From: Nitrosospira sp. NpAV
GTDB taxonomy: Bacteria > Pseudomonadota > Gammaproteobacteria > Burkholderiales > Nitrosomonadaceae
DNA length: 47,693 nucleotides
NCBI RefSeq assembly: GCF_000832065.1
Contig: NZ_JXQM01000036.1
Coordinates: 1-47,693, forward strand
Direction of reading: 5' to 3'
The translations under genes and the position numbers were made by a program. A model generated the notes under the pieces. That model was not told the DNA's origin and searched no databases. It worked only from the letters and a program-made list of their open reading frames with translations. Below, piece after piece: positions 18,766-28,373 of this stretch (the first letter of the stretch is position 1; the number at the start of each line of letters is the position of its first letter).

Positions 18766-19800
18766 TTAGGGCCGGTAAATTTCCACGCTCCCGTCGGGCT
18801 CCCGGCGAATTTTGACAGGAAGAATGCGCGGCAACGCGACGAGCAATGCCTCCGTGTCGTTAATGCTGAATGTGCTGGAAAGGCGTAGCTGTCCCAGATC
18901 GGCGGAAGTGCCAGCGATACGGACTGGATGCAGTCGATAACGGGTCACTTCACGTACCACTTCGGCCAGCGGTTGATTGTCAAACACGAGCTTGCCCTCG
19001 CGCCAGGCAGTCACGGCTGCGACATTTACGCCATGGGGTTCATCCGCATGGCCTTTGGCATCGATTCTCATCCCCATGCCGGCGGTCAACCGTGCGGGCG
19101 GCATACTGGAACCAGCCATACTCGACACCACGACCGTGCCCGAAACCACCGTAATAAAAACTTCATCGCTATCGCGCCGCACATTGAATTGCGTGCCCGT
19201 GACCCGAATCTGGCCGCTACCCGCATCGACCAGAAATGGCTTGGCCGTATCGTGCACAATATTGAATGACACCTCACCCGCATCAAGGATGGCAATGCGC
19301 CTGTCCCGATAGTAGTCGATGCGCATATGCGTGCGGATATTGACGTCCACCGAGGAACCGTCGGGTAAAGCTACCTTCTGACGCTTGCCCTGAGGGGTAT
19401 CGACACTTGCATTGAACGTGGGTTGCGCCTGCTGCCACTGATATCCGGCAAATCCGGCGATACAAGCAAAAAGGAATGCAAACGTGGCGCCAACGGATCG
19501 CCATCCGTTCGACTTTGCAACATCCCCCTGAGGCGGGAAACGGGTATTCCCGTCATCGGCGAGCGCCCGAAGCCGATTCGCCGGGATATGCCGCGCCATC
19601 GTCCATACCTGCTGGAGTGCCTGATACTCCCGTTCATGCGCGCTATCGGATGCTTTCCATGCCTCGAAGACTTGAAGTTCCATATCGCTCATCTCCCCGG
19701 ACTGGTGCCGAGCAAACCAGAATGCGGCCGCCTCATGCGGATCTGCGCAGCGGGAAATACTGGCGGGAGTGCCTTCAGGCAGTTGCTGGCTATGGGTCAT
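18766..19800 (-). CDS. fecR: FecR-type anti-sigma factor / signal transducer
   Basis: A 344-residue inner-membrane regulator. The cytoplasmic N-terminal part (about 20-75) has AAFWFARHQSGEM and FEAWKASDSAHEREYQALQQVW, the domain that binds the sigma factor. One membrane segment lies near 108-125 (ATFAFLFACIAGFAGYQW). The periplasmic FecR domain follows (TPQGKRQKVALPDGSSVDVN) and a C-terminal domain contacts the STN domain of the receptor. The gene lies 36 bases after the FecI gene and about 230 bases before the TonB receptor start. This gives the standard three-part surface-signalling order. Confidence 0.93.
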   Translation of the reverse strand: MTHSQQLPEGTPASISRCADPHEAAAFWFARHQSGEMSDMELQVFEAWKASDSAHEREYQALQQVWTMARHIPANRLRALADDGNTRFPPQGDVAKSNGWRSVGATFAFLFACIAGFAGYQWQQAQPTFNASVDTPQGKRQKVALPDGSSVDVNIRTHMRIDYYRDRRIAILDAGEVSFNIVHDTAKPFLVDAGSGQIRVTGTQFNVRRDSDEVFITVVSGTVVVSSMAGSSMPPARLTAGMGMRIDAKGHADEPHGVNVAAVTAWREGKLVFDNQPLAEVVREVTRYRLHPVRIAGTSADLGQLRLSSTFSINDTEALLVALPRILPVKIRREPDGSVEIYRP

Positions 19801-19836
19801 CGTACTGAAGACGAAACGGAGGAATCGAAACCTGAA

Positions 19837-20346
19837 TCAGTGAGTATTCAGTGCGGCCAAACGTACGCGTAAATGCCGCATGGTGCGAATCATATATTTT
19901 TCAACCATGTTTTTGGAAATATTCAGCCGTAGCGCGATTTCCGATTGAGTAAGCCCGTCAAGGCGCTGCCAGACAAAAACCTGCCGGCATTTGAGGGGAA
20001 GCTCATTGAGAGCACCCTCAAGTGCGTGGACCATTTCCGTAGCACACAGCATGGCAACCGGATCATGATCCCCGGTCGCAGTGTCGTCTATAGTATCAAG
20101 CGGAACGGTCTCATGCGCTACACTGCGCCGATAGGCATCAGTTACGACATTACGCGCAGTCTGATGCAGGTAGGCCCGGGGTTGAAGTATCGTGGCACCC
20201 TCGACTTCGAGCATTTGCAGCACCGCGTCATGCGCCACATCTTCGGCATCATGCCGGTTTCTCAGTTTTCGAGTCCAGGTTCCAACAAGTTCATTATAGT
20301 ATGCGAGAAATGCATTTAACGGCGGGCGGGAGGAGAAAGAAGGCAT
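19837..20346 (-). CDS. fecI: ECF sigma factor, FecI family
   Basis: A 169-residue ECF sigma factor. Region 2 lies around residues 15-75 (RNRHDAEDVAHDAVLQML and RNVVTDAYRR). Region 4 lies around 110-165, with LNELPLKCRQVFVWQRLDGL and the helix-turn-helix SEIALRLNISKNMVEKYM. These match FecI. It should drive the TonB receptor gene once the receptor-FecR signal is received. A Fur box sits about 50 bases upstream, so its own expression should follow iron limitation. It is clearly related to, but different from, the orphan sigma factor at 13931. Confidence 0.92.
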   Translation of the reverse strand: MPSFSSRPPLNAFLAYYNELVGTWTRKLRNRHDAEDVAHDAVLQMLEVEGATILQPRAYLHQTARNVVTDAYRRSVAHETVPLDTIDDTATGDHDPVAMLCATEMVHALEGALNELPLKCRQVFVWQRLDGLTQSEIALRLNISKNMVEKYMIRTMRHLRVRLAALNTH

Positions 20347-20394
20347 GGGTTCGACGATGAACTCTCATTTTTATTTTTACTCCGTTGTATTATC

Positions 20395-20413
20395 GCAAAT
20401 GATTCTCATTTTT
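20395..20413 (-). promoter_or_regulatory. Fur box upstream of fecI
   Basis: AAATGA-TTC-TCATTT at 20397-20411 is a perfect 6-base inverted repeat within a classic Fur-box context. It lies about 50 bases upstream of the FecI start codon. Confidence 0.75.
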
Positions 20414-20500
20414 ACAAGAATTTGACTCGCAAGTGTTGACGACGAATAAACTGTCCGGGTCTGTTACAACTGATCTCTTTATGCAATATCTTGCTCATGG

Positions 20501-20527
20501 ATAATAACGAGAACTGTTCTTATTATC
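20501..20527. promoter_or_regulatory. Second Fur-box-like site, ahead of the RND operon
   Basis: The sequence ataataacgagaactgttc and the following ttattatc form the near-copy of the site at 14478-14502. It overlaps the plus-strand TTATCA hexamer (20523-20528) of a promoter pointing to the RND efflux genes. Fur binding there would block that promoter. Confidence 0.6.
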
Positions 20528-20558
20528 ATGTAAGAAATAATGCTGTACAATAGCAACG
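20503..20558. repeat. Duplicated promoter cassette, copy B
   Basis: This is the partner of 14478-14533, ungapped and about 88% identical by hand count. The plus-strand promoter is TTATCA (20523-20528), 17 bases, TACAAT (20546-20551), and leads to the RND operon. The minus-strand reading TTGTAC, 17 bases, GATAAT points to fecI. The surrounding region 20347-20745 has no gene of its own. Confidence 0.75.
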
Positions 20559-20745
20559 AATCACGGTGGCCATCGCCGTAGACTTGTTCTCAGGATACTG
20601 ATTACCTTGCATATAAGAAATTAGATGAAATTTGTTGCAAGACGATAGCAGATTCGTCTATATACTTTTGTCACGGCAAATTAGCCGATATTGGCTTCCC
20701 TGGACTCCACTGTTACCAATTGGCCTCTCAATCTGGCGAAAACGC

Positions 20746-22122
20746 ATGCCAAAGATCCTCGGGCTAGCCATTCTCTCAATCTTCCTGCTAAGTATCGGCG
20801 GTTGCAAAACAGCGCCGGAGCGGCGTGCCGATGATGCTGGAGCTAAAATACCTTCCCACTGGAGCGGAACCGGTGAATCTGGTCAACCGGCGCCGGAACA
20901 CTGGGTGGAAACGTTTGGTGACCCTGACTTGAGCGCACTGGTGCATAGCGCGCTGGCCGACAACTATGACCTGAAAGCGGCAGCCACCCGGGTAAATGCG
21001 GCCATAGCCCAGGCGCGAATCGATGGCTCCTTACTTTGGCCCCAGATATTTTTTAATCCGGATTACCAGCGAGCACAAATTCGCGAGCAGGGATTTGGGT
21101 CGGCAAAATACAGTGTATTCGACGCCATGTTCAGCCTGAATTGGGAGCTGGATGTATGGGGACGCATTCGGGACGTCAGGCAGGCAGCCATTCGGGACGC
21201 CGATGCGATAGCAGCCGACCTGCATGGCGCACGGTTATCCCTGGCAGCACGAATTGCGCAAAGCTATTTCGACCTGGCCGAGGCCAGGCTTCAGTCCGAG
21301 GTAGCCGAACAGTCGGTCAAAGATCGCCGCACAATCGTCCAGCTGGTACGTGGACGCTTTGCACGTGGCATAACGAATGCCCTGGACTTGCGCCTGGCGC
21401 TCACCGACCTCGCCACCGCCGAGTCGGAACTTACTGAGGCTCGCAATCAGATTCAGATGGTCATCCGCCGGTTGGAAGTGCTGCTTGGACGTTATCCCGC
21501 AGGACGCCTGACTGAAGCTTCCATTCTCCCGGAACCTCCGCCCGGCCTTCCTTCCGGGTTGCCTTCAGAATTGCTCGAGCGGCGGCCCGATCTCATTGCT
21601 GCCTTCAATCGCTTGCTGGCTGCCGACTCCCGCGTGGAAAGCTCGAGAAAACTATTGCTGCCGAGAATTGTCCTAACTGCTGCAGGGGGCACGCGCAGTA
21701 CAGCGCTAACCGATCTGGTTGATCCCCGCTCACTTGCCTGGAATGTGGTGATCGGAATGCTGCAGCCACTATTCACCGGCGGACGTATTCGCGGAGAGAT
21801 CCATCTGAACGAAGCCCGCGCCGAGGAAGCTGTTAATCTATACAAGAGTACGGCACTCAATGCTTTTCGCGAGGTGGAACAGGTGCTGGCCACGGATGAG
21901 TGGCTGCGTGAACAAGAAAAAGCGCTACGGCATGCTGTCGAACAAACGGAAGCGAGCCGGAAATTGGCTATCTATTCTTACCAGCTTGGCATTATTGAAA
22001 TTCTCACTCTGCTGGATAGCTACCGCAGCACATTGAATGCGCAAAGCGCGCATCTCTCTGTCAAACGCCAGTTACTCACCAATCGAATCAACCTTTATCT
22101 GGCATTGGGAGGTGGCGTTTGA
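20746..22122 (+). CDS. RND efflux outer-membrane lipoprotein (NodT/OprM family)
   Basis: A 458-residue outer-membrane channel protein of a tripartite efflux system. The lipoprotein signal ends in LLSIGGC, so Cys 20 should be lipidated. Two repeated TolC-type halves follow: residues about 50-240 (ALADNYDLKAAATRVNAAIAQ, LAARIAQSYFDLAEA) and about 250-455 (LERRPDLIAAFNRLLAADSRV, NAFREVEQVLATDEW). I start at the ATG at 20746, just before the lipoprotein signal; the reading frame opens further upstream at a TTG. The adaptor gene follows after about 145 bases and the pump after that, so the three form one operon. A Fur-box-like promoter lies about 200 bases upstream. Confidence 0.9.
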   Translation: MPKILGLAILSIFLLSIGGCKTAPERRADDAGAKIPSHWSGTGESGQPAPEHWVETFGDPDLSALVHSALADNYDLKAAATRVNAAIAQARIDGSLLWPQIFFNPDYQRAQIREQGFGSAKYSVFDAMFSLNWELDVWGRIRDVRQAAIRDADAIAADLHGARLSLAARIAQSYFDLAEARLQSEVAEQSVKDRRTIVQLVRGRFARGITNALDLRLALTDLATAESELTEARNQIQMVIRRLEVLLGRYPAGRLTEASILPEPPPGLPSGLPSELLERRPDLIAAFNRLLAADSRVESSRKLLLPRIVLTAAGGTRSTALTDLVDPRSLAWNVVIGMLQPLFTGGRIRGEIHLNEARAEEAVNLYKSTALNAFREVEQVLATDEWLREQEKALRHAVEQTEASRKLAIYSYQLGIIEILTLLDSYRSTLNAQSAHLSVKRQLLTNRINLYLALGGGV

Positions 22123-22267
22123 AAATGAGGGAACCCGTGAGTAAGGTTCCGGGTTCATCGACTCCTTTGACTGGTAGCCCGATACCGCGGCATACCCGGA
22201 AAGCACGACGGCCTGGAAATTTGGAAACGCGTTCCAGGAAAAACTTGTCCGGAGGTTCACTGCAAGC

Positions 22268-23500
22268 ATGCTGAAAAATTCAAAAGGCAAAGGCATGCTG
22301 AAAATTATTGCTCCCATTCTTGTTGTACTCGCCGGCATCAGTATTTCCTGGGCTATTGTCGTCAATCGGCCACCATTAAAATCGCAAATATCGGAAAACG
22401 AAGTGCCGCTGGTGCAGGTAATCCAGGTCGAGCCGCAGACCGTCAAACTGAACATCCGCTCCCAGGGTGTCGTCGTGCCCCGCACGGAGATCGATTTAGT
22501 GCCTGAAGTAGCGGGCCAGATAATCCGGCTCCATCCGAGTCTGGTCGCGGGAGGTTTCTTCGAAGCGGGCGATATACTGGTCACCATAGATCCGCGTGAC
22601 TACGACTACGCAATCGCCGAAGCACGTGCCCGCATTGCCGAAGCTGAGCGGCAGGTCATGATGGAAGAAGCCCAATCGGAGCAGGCGCGCAATGAGTGGC
22701 ATTCCCTTGGTGAAGGACAGCCATCGGCGCTGACTCTGCGCGAACCGCAACTGGCGGAGGCGCGCGCCAAATTGAAAGCAGCGCAAGCCGACCTGACCAA
22801 GGCCCATTTACAACGTAGCCGATGCGAGTGGCGCGCACCATTTGCCGGAAGGGTGAGGGATAAGCACATCGGTCTCGGGCAATATGTTCAACTGGGCGAA
22901 AAACTCGCCCGGCTATATGCGATTGACGTCGTGCAGGTACGCCTGCCTTTGGCCACCGATCAGTTTGCCTATCTCGATTTGCTGCTGGATCACCGCAATA
23001 GCAAACAGGAAGCAGGCCCTAAAGTAATTTTAAGCACGGAATTCGCAGGTGCCCTCCAGCGTTGGGAAGGCCGCATCGTCCGAGCTGAAGGAGCCCTGGA
23101 TGAAGAAACCGGCCTTCTCCACGCCGTGGCTGAGGTAAAGGACCCCTATGCCGTTAAATCGGACCAGCCACCGCTTATGCCAGGATTGTTCGTGAAAGCC
23201 GAAATTGAGGGGCGAGAACAAACCGATGTGTTCATACTGCCCACCGGCACAGTAAATGCCTCTCACGAAGCATTGCTGGTTGACGGAAAGGACCGCTTGC
23301 ACATTCGCCGCATGAGCATATTGCGCAATGAGCCTGATCGGATCCTTGTCAAGGGAGGTCTGAATGCGGGAGATCGAGTAGTGATCTCCGGCATCCAGAT
23401 TCCGGTGGAGGGTATAAAAGTCAAGACCGAGATGGTAGCCCCCGAGCAGAAATCTGAAAAACCCGTATTGGACACCTCCATGCCGGACGCAACACCGTGA
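22268..23500 (+). CDS. RND efflux periplasmic adaptor (membrane fusion protein)
   Basis: A 410-residue HlyD/AcrA-type adaptor linking the inner-membrane pump to the outer-membrane channel. An N-terminal hydrophobic segment (about 10-30, IIAPILVVLAGISISWAIVV) anchors or exports it. The lipoyl-like half motif SQGVVVPRTEIDLVPEVAGQ lies near 60-80, then an alpha-helical hairpin (about 115-185, rich in Ala, Glu and Gln). The second lipoyl half (RSRCEWRAPFAGRV) and beta-barrel domains follow. GGAGG lies upstream of the ATG, with slightly long spacing; an ATG eight codons later is an alternative. The pump gene starts about 60 bases downstream. Confidence 0.92.
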   Translation: MLKNSKGKGMLKIIAPILVVLAGISISWAIVVNRPPLKSQISENEVPLVQVIQVEPQTVKLNIRSQGVVVPRTEIDLVPEVAGQIIRLHPSLVAGGFFEAGDILVTIDPRDYDYAIAEARARIAEAERQVMMEEAQSEQARNEWHSLGEGQPSALTLREPQLAEARAKLKAAQADLTKAHLQRSRCEWRAPFAGRVRDKHIGLGQYVQLGEKLARLYAIDVVQVRLPLATDQFAYLDLLLDHRNSKQEAGPKVILSTEFAGALQRWEGRIVRAEGALDEETGLLHAVAEVKDPYAVKSDQPPLMPGLFVKAEIEGREQTDVFILPTGTVNASHEALLVDGKDRLHIRRMSILRNEPDRILVKGGLNAGDRVVISGIQIPVEGIKVKTEMVAPEQKSEKPVLDTSMPDATP

Positions 23501-23558
23501 AATCTTGTTTTTTTCCTTCTGCCCGATGCTGCACGCCCTCAGTTAGGGAAAGATTCAA

Positions 23559-26500
23559 GTGAGACCGATGCTCGCTGCTTCACTCCCCTCCGGCTTGATC
23601 GCATGGTTTGCTGCCAATCCCATTGCCGCCAATTTGCTGATGCTGCTGATTCTCTTCGGTGGCGCTGGCAGTCTACTTCTGATGGACAAGGAGGTGTTTC
23701 CGCGGTTTATGCCTCATCAAATCGAAGTTCGGGCGGTCTATCCCGGCGCTGGACCGCTGGAACTCGAAGAATCGGTTTGTATACGCATCGAAGAAGCAAT
23801 CTACAGTTTATCGGGGGTAAAACAGCTTAAGACGGCGATCATCGAAGGGGAGTGCCTCGTCAAGGTAATGGTCTTGCCGAACTATGATAGAAATCAGGTA
23901 ATGAATGCGGTGCAGGGACGGGTACAAGCCATACAGCGCCTGCCGAAAGGACTGGAAAAAATTGAGGTGCTGCCCGGCAACCGCATCGGCGACGATGGCG
24001 TTATCTGGGTTGCGTTACACGGCCCCACGGATGCGCTTACGCTCAAGCGCCTAAGCGATCGCATTCAAGGCGATCTGTCACAGATACCCGGCGTGACTCG
24101 CGCGCACAACTATTACGATCTGCCTTACGAAATCGCTATCGAGGTGTCTTCCGAGCGGCTACGTCAGTTCCGCGTATCACTGAATGAGGTAACCGAAACC
24201 ATTCGACGTGCTTCGGTGGACTTGCCCGGCGGCGTGATAAAAAATCCGATGGGCGAACTATTACTTCGGGTCAAAGGTAAAGCCCAGGATGAGATCTCGG
24301 TCGGAAATCTGGTGGTGCGAACCAATTCGGATGGCAGTCGCGTGCTGCTTCGCGATGTCGCGGTAGTCAAGGATGGTCTGGAGGAGCGCCTGTCGGAATG
24401 GCATCACAACGGAGAAACGGCGCAAGGTTGGGAGATCCATGCTGAGAAGGATTCCGTTGCGGTAGCGCGCCGGGTTAAAGCCTATGTGGCGGAAATGAAA
24501 ACTCAGCTGCCGCAAGGGGTGGGACTGATTACCTGGTGGGATGACTCGCAAGCCTACGAGGAGCGAATCGGAACATTGCTTGAGGATGGCCTAACCGGCT
24601 TTGTCCTGGTTTGCCTGATACTCACCTTATTCCTCCAGCTTAAAGTGGCGATCTGGGCGGGAATAGGGATACTTACTTCAATTTTTGGCGCTTTCTGGCT
24701 GATGCCGGCGCTGGACGTATCGCTTAATATGTTATCCCTGTTCGGCTTTCTTCTAGCCATGGGAATTCTGGTGGATGATGCTATCATCATAGGTGAATCC
24801 ATATACGCCAAGCAAGAGACGGCGGATGCCAGCGGTTCACCAGGGTCAGGTGGCGGACAGCCGCTCATGGCAGGAGCCATGAGAAATCTGGCATATCTGG
24901 AAGCCGCCATATCCGGGGCTCGCGAGGTTTCACTGCCGGTTATCGTGGCAGTCATGATCGTCCTTGTGGCCTTTCTGCCCGGTTTATTTTTGCCGGGCTG
25001 GGCGGGTCAGATGATGAAACCAATTTGTGTGGTGATGATCCTCACTTTGGTGTTTTCACTCATTGAAGCTCTGCTGATTTTACCTTCCCATCTCGCAGTC
25101 CCCTCCAAATCGAATGTATCGTACGCCCCTCTGGTGCGGGTGCGGAGAGCCCTGAATCAAGGTTTGCAGCGTTTTATCTATCGAGTTTATGAACCATTGC
25201 TGAAAAAAGCCCTCGCCTGGCGATACCTCACTGTCGCGACATTCGCCGTCCTGATCATGTTGGCCGCCGCACTCGTGGCGGGAGGTTATGTACGGCTTTC
25301 TTTACAAGCTGACGTAACAAAGGACAGCTTCTGGGTCGTACTGAAATTGCCCAAAGATCTTCCCTATAGTGAAACCCGCCGGATCGCGGAAAAGGTGGAA
25401 CGTGCATTAATGGAAGTTCAAAGCGAACTGGACAAAGAAGCCAGAATTCATGACCCTGATATGCAGGAAAGCGTAATTGTCGGCGTTGAAACGATCATCA
25501 CGGAGCATGAGGCTGGTTTCTGGACCGAATTATCGCCCGCGGGACGAAAGCATATTGTTGTGGAGGATTTCATCCGCGAATGGCGCAAACGCATTGGCGA
25601 CATAGGCCGCGCCAAGATTGAGTTCCTTTATAAGGAAGGCGATCTTCCCTACGATATTGAATTTGATTTGGGGCATCCTGATCCGGCGACTCTCGCTGTG
25701 GCGGCTGCTCAATTCAAACAGAAACTGGCAGGATATCCCGGCGTGTACGATGTTGTGGATTCCGCCGAACCAGGTAAGCCAGAAGTTCGCCTACGCCTGA
25801 AACCGGAGGCTGAGCACCTTGGGCTTCGGTTGGAAGAGGTCGCGGAACAAATGCGACATGCGTATCACGGCGATGAGGTGCATCGGCTCCAAAGGGGGCG
25901 CAACGAGGTCAAAGTGGTAGTACGTCTGCCTCGCAGCGAGAGAGAATCTCTGCATGATATGCAAAGTCTTCCCATACGGCTGCCAAATGGAGCGCAAGCT
26001 CCTTTGGGCACATTGGCGGAGATCGACGTGGTCGCCGGTCAGTCCTTGCTGATCCGCCAGGATCGACAGCGCATCTTGAAAATTCAAGCCCAGATCGATC
26101 CGGAAGTGACAGACGTCAACGCCGTCCACACCGGCTTGGCGGCGGAAGAAATATTGCAATTAAAACAACAGTTCCCTGGATTGGATATCAACATCGGTGA
26201 AGAGCGCCAGGAGCAGGAGGAAACCGCCCAGACGCTGTTATTCCTGACAGCGATTGCTTTGACCATCATTTACGCCTTGATTGCAATTCCGTTCCAATCT
26301 TATGTGAAGCCACTCATCTTTCTGCTCGGGGCTCCCGTCGCCTGGAGCGGCGCGGTGTGGGCGCACTGGCTGCTTGGCTTCACGGTGTCCATGGAATCGC
26401 TGGTCGGCATGATAGCCGCAAGCGGCGTGGTGGTGAATGACAGTCTGGTCCTGCTGGACTATGTTCACAAGAAAGGGGATTCCGATGAACCCACGGCGAA

Positions 26501-26714
26501 ACTCATTCTCGAAGCTTGTACAGCGCGTTTTCGTCCGATTCTGCTGGCCTTCCTGACCAACTTCGTCGGTTTTCTCCCCATCCTGCTGGAAACCAGCGAA
26601 CAGGCCCAGTTTCTGGTCCCGATGACGCTCTCTTTGACGGTTGGCCTGATGATCGGCATGACCGCCAGCCTGATACTGACTCCGGTCTGTTATGCCATTG
26701 TAGAGAAATCCTGA
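23559..26714 (+). CDS. RND efflux pump, inner-membrane transporter (AcrB/HAE1 type)
   Basis: A 1051-residue proton-driven pump with the 12-segment RND layout. The first membrane segment is near 10-30, a large periplasmic loop spans about 35-340, and a membrane block follows near 345-540. Its TM4 carries the proton-relay pair in GFLLAMGILVDDAIIIGE. The second periplasmic loop spans about 575-870, with a final membrane block (about 880-1040). The substrate cannot be read from sequence. Its place beside FecI/FecR and a Fur-box promoter suggests siderophore or lipopeptide export. The frame starts at a GTG with AGGGA upstream; an ATG three codons later is also possible. Confidence 0.93.
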   Translation: MRPMLAASLPSGLIAWFAANPIAANLLMLLILFGGAGSLLLMDKEVFPRFMPHQIEVRAVYPGAGPLELEESVCIRIEEAIYSLSGVKQLKTAIIEGECLVKVMVLPNYDRNQVMNAVQGRVQAIQRLPKGLEKIEVLPGNRIGDDGVIWVALHGPTDALTLKRLSDRIQGDLSQIPGVTRAHNYYDLPYEIAIEVSSERLRQFRVSLNEVTETIRRASVDLPGGVIKNPMGELLLRVKGKAQDEISVGNLVVRTNSDGSRVLLRDVAVVKDGLEERLSEWHHNGETAQGWEIHAEKDSVAVARRVKAYVAEMKTQLPQGVGLITWWDDSQAYEERIGTLLEDGLTGFVLVCLILTLFLQLKVAIWAGIGILTSIFGAFWLMPALDVSLNMLSLFGFLLAMGILVDDAIIIGESIYAKQETADASGSPGSGGGQPLMAGAMRNLAYLEAAISGAREVSLPVIVAVMIVLVAFLPGLFLPGWAGQMMKPICVVMILTLVFSLIEALLILPSHLAVPSKSNVSYAPLVRVRRALNQGLQRFIYRVYEPLLKKALAWRYLTVATFAVLIMLAAALVAGGYVRLSLQADVTKDSFWVVLKLPKDLPYSETRRIAEKVERALMEVQSELDKEARIHDPDMQESVIVGVETIITEHEAGFWTELSPAGRKHIVVEDFIREWRKRIGDIGRAKIEFLYKEGDLPYDIEFDLGHPDPATLAVAAAQFKQKLAGYPGVYDVVDSAEPGKPEVRLRLKPEAEHLGLRLEEVAEQMRHAYHGDEVHRLQRGRNEVKVVVRLPRSERESLHDMQSLPIRLPNGAQAPLGTLAEIDVVAGQSLLIRQDRQRILKIQAQIDPEVTDVNAVHTGLAAEEILQLKQQFPGLDINIGEERQEQEETAQTLLFLTAIALTIIYALIAIPFQSYVKPLIFLLGAPVAWSGAVWAHWLLGFTVSMESLVGMIAASGVVVNDSLVLLDYVHKKGDSDEPTAKLILEACTARFRPILLAFLTNFVGFLPILLETSEQAQFLVPMTLSLTVGLMIGMTASLILTPVCYAIVEKS

Positions 26715-26800
26715 TTACCAGGCTGCCTGGTCAGCCGGCGAAATCCACGTTTCATACCCGCGTGACGGACTGTTCGCCGGCAAATTCGCTTGACCGGTAT

Positions 26801-27074
26801 GTTAGGGCCTGTTAACACTTATTTTGCACCCGCGACGGGGACGGATTTCATCCAGGACGAGGCGTGAGTCGCGCAACGGAGCAGGCCTCCGTAAGCGGCG
26901 AGTAACGAAGGGCTGGATAAAATCCGTCCCCGTCCCTTCGGGTTGCGCCCAAAAAACGCGGATACCGCGTTACGAAGCTTGGCCATAGGCATACTATGGC
27001 CTGCACTTCGCGCCTTGCCTCCGCGTTTTTTGTGTAGCAACGCGGGTGCGAAATAAGTGTTAACAGGCCCTAAC
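26801..27074. mobile_element. MITE-like inverted-repeat element without transposase
   Basis: The ends form a 34-bp inverted repeat: 26801-26834 begins GTTAGGGCCTGTTAACACTT, and its reverse complement lies at 27041-27074 with one mismatch by my count. Inside, 26834-26855 and 26913-26934 form a second inverted repeat of 22 bp with one mismatch. GGCCATAG/CTATGGCC near 26980-27000 makes a third hairpin. There is no transposase reading frame. A TA pair flanks the GGGCC ends on both sides, which would fit a TA target duplication, but this is uncertain. The element sits between the RND pump gene and proB. Confidence 0.75.
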
Positions 27075-27224
27075 GTTATCTTTATAAAGCGCTGTGCAAC
27101 GATTATACTATTTGATTCTTCCACACAGCCCTTATCGTCATTCGATGTTTCGTGCCTGAGCAACCAGGGAAGCAAGAATCCAAGGTCGCAGGAAATTAAC
27201 ACGTCTCCGCGAAAAAAAACAGGC

Positions 27225-28343
27225 ATGCAATCCATCGTAAAACAATCGCGGCGCATCGTTGTTAAAGTCGGCAGCAGCCTGGTCACCAATCAAGGACAGG
27301 GGCTCGACCATGCCGCGCTCGCGCGCTGGGCGGAGCAGATCGCCAAGCTCAAAGAAATGGGCAAGGAGGTTGTGCTGGTTTCTTCCGGGGCGATTGCGGA
27401 AGGGATGCAGCGTCTGAACTGGAAGAAACGCCCTCGCGCGCTGCACGAGTTGCAGGCCGCCGCCGCTGTCGGACAAATGGGCCTGGTACAGGCATATGAA
27501 TCCTGTTTTCGTGCCCATGAAATGCATGCCGCGCAAGTGCTGCTTACCCATGAAGACTTGTCGGACCGCAAGCGCTACCTGAATGCCCGCTCGACTCTGA
27601 TTACGTTACTGAGCTTGAACGTCATTCCCGTCATCAACGAAAACGATACGGTGGCGACCGACGAAATTCGCTTCGGCGACAATGACACACTCGCCGCGCT
27701 GGTTACCAACCTGATCGAGGCCGACGTGCTGGTGATTCTTACCGATCAGGGCGGATTATTCACTGCCGACCCGCGCAAGGATGCAAGGGCCACGCTGGTA
27801 GAGGAGGCCCGCGCCGGAGACCCGGCAATCGAGGCGATGGCCGGCGGCGCTGGCAGCGCCATAGGCCGCGGGGGCATGCTGACCAAGGTAATCGCTGCAA
27901 AACGTGCGGCACGCAGCGGCGCCCACACCGTCATTGCGTCGGGGCACGAAAGCGGCGTCCTGCTTCTTCTTGCCGAGGGAAAAACCATTGGCACGCAACT
28001 GCTGGCGGAAACCATGACATTGGCGGCGCGCAAGCAATGGCTCGCCGATCACCTGCAAATGCGTGGCAACGTCGTGCTGGACGAAGGAGCGGTAAAAGCA
28101 CTCACGGCTAGCGGCAAAAGTCTTTTATCGATAGGTGTGACAGATGTCCATGGGAATTTCGAGCGTGGCGAGGTGGTCGGCTGTCTTGATCCGGCGGGCA
28201 GGGAAATTGCCCGAGGGCTTGTTAACTATAACGCGGCTGAAACACGGAGAATCCTGCGCCGGACCAGCAGCGAAATTGAAACCATTTTGGGATACGTGGG
28301 CGAACCGGAACTTATTCATAGGGATAATCTGGTTCTGCTATAG
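27225..28343 (+). CDS. proB: Glutamate 5-kinase
   Basis: A 372-residue enzyme that phosphorylates glutamate in the first step of proline synthesis. The amino-acid kinase domain (about 8-255) has [42 protein letters not shown] and [17 protein letters not shown]-terminal PUA domain (about 275-365) has [14 protein letters not shown]. The ATG at 27225 matches the usual start of the family; the frame is open further upstream, into the inverted-repeat element. The ribosome site is weak. proB often follows obgE, but here the mobile element and RND genes precede it. Confidence 0.95.
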   Translation: MQSIVKQSRRIVVKVGSSLVTNQGQGLDHAALARWAEQIAKLKEMGKEVVLVSSGAIAEGMQRLNWKKRPRALHELQAAAAVGQMGLVQAYESCFRAHEMHAAQVLLTHEDLSDRKRYLNARSTLITLLSLNVIPVINENDTVATDEIRFGDNDTLAALVTNLIEADVLVILTDQGGLFTADPRKDARATLVEEARAGDPAIEAMAGGAGSAIGRGGMLTKVIAAKRAARSGAHTVIASGHESGVLLLLAEGKTIGTQLLAETMTLAARKQWLADHLQMRGNVVLDEGAVKALTASGKSLLSIGVTDVHGNFERGEVVGCLDPAGREIARGLVNYNAAETRRILRRTSSEIETILGYVGEPELIHRDNLVLL

Positions 28344-28373
28344 TATGAATCAAACCCATTTGAAGGATGACTT

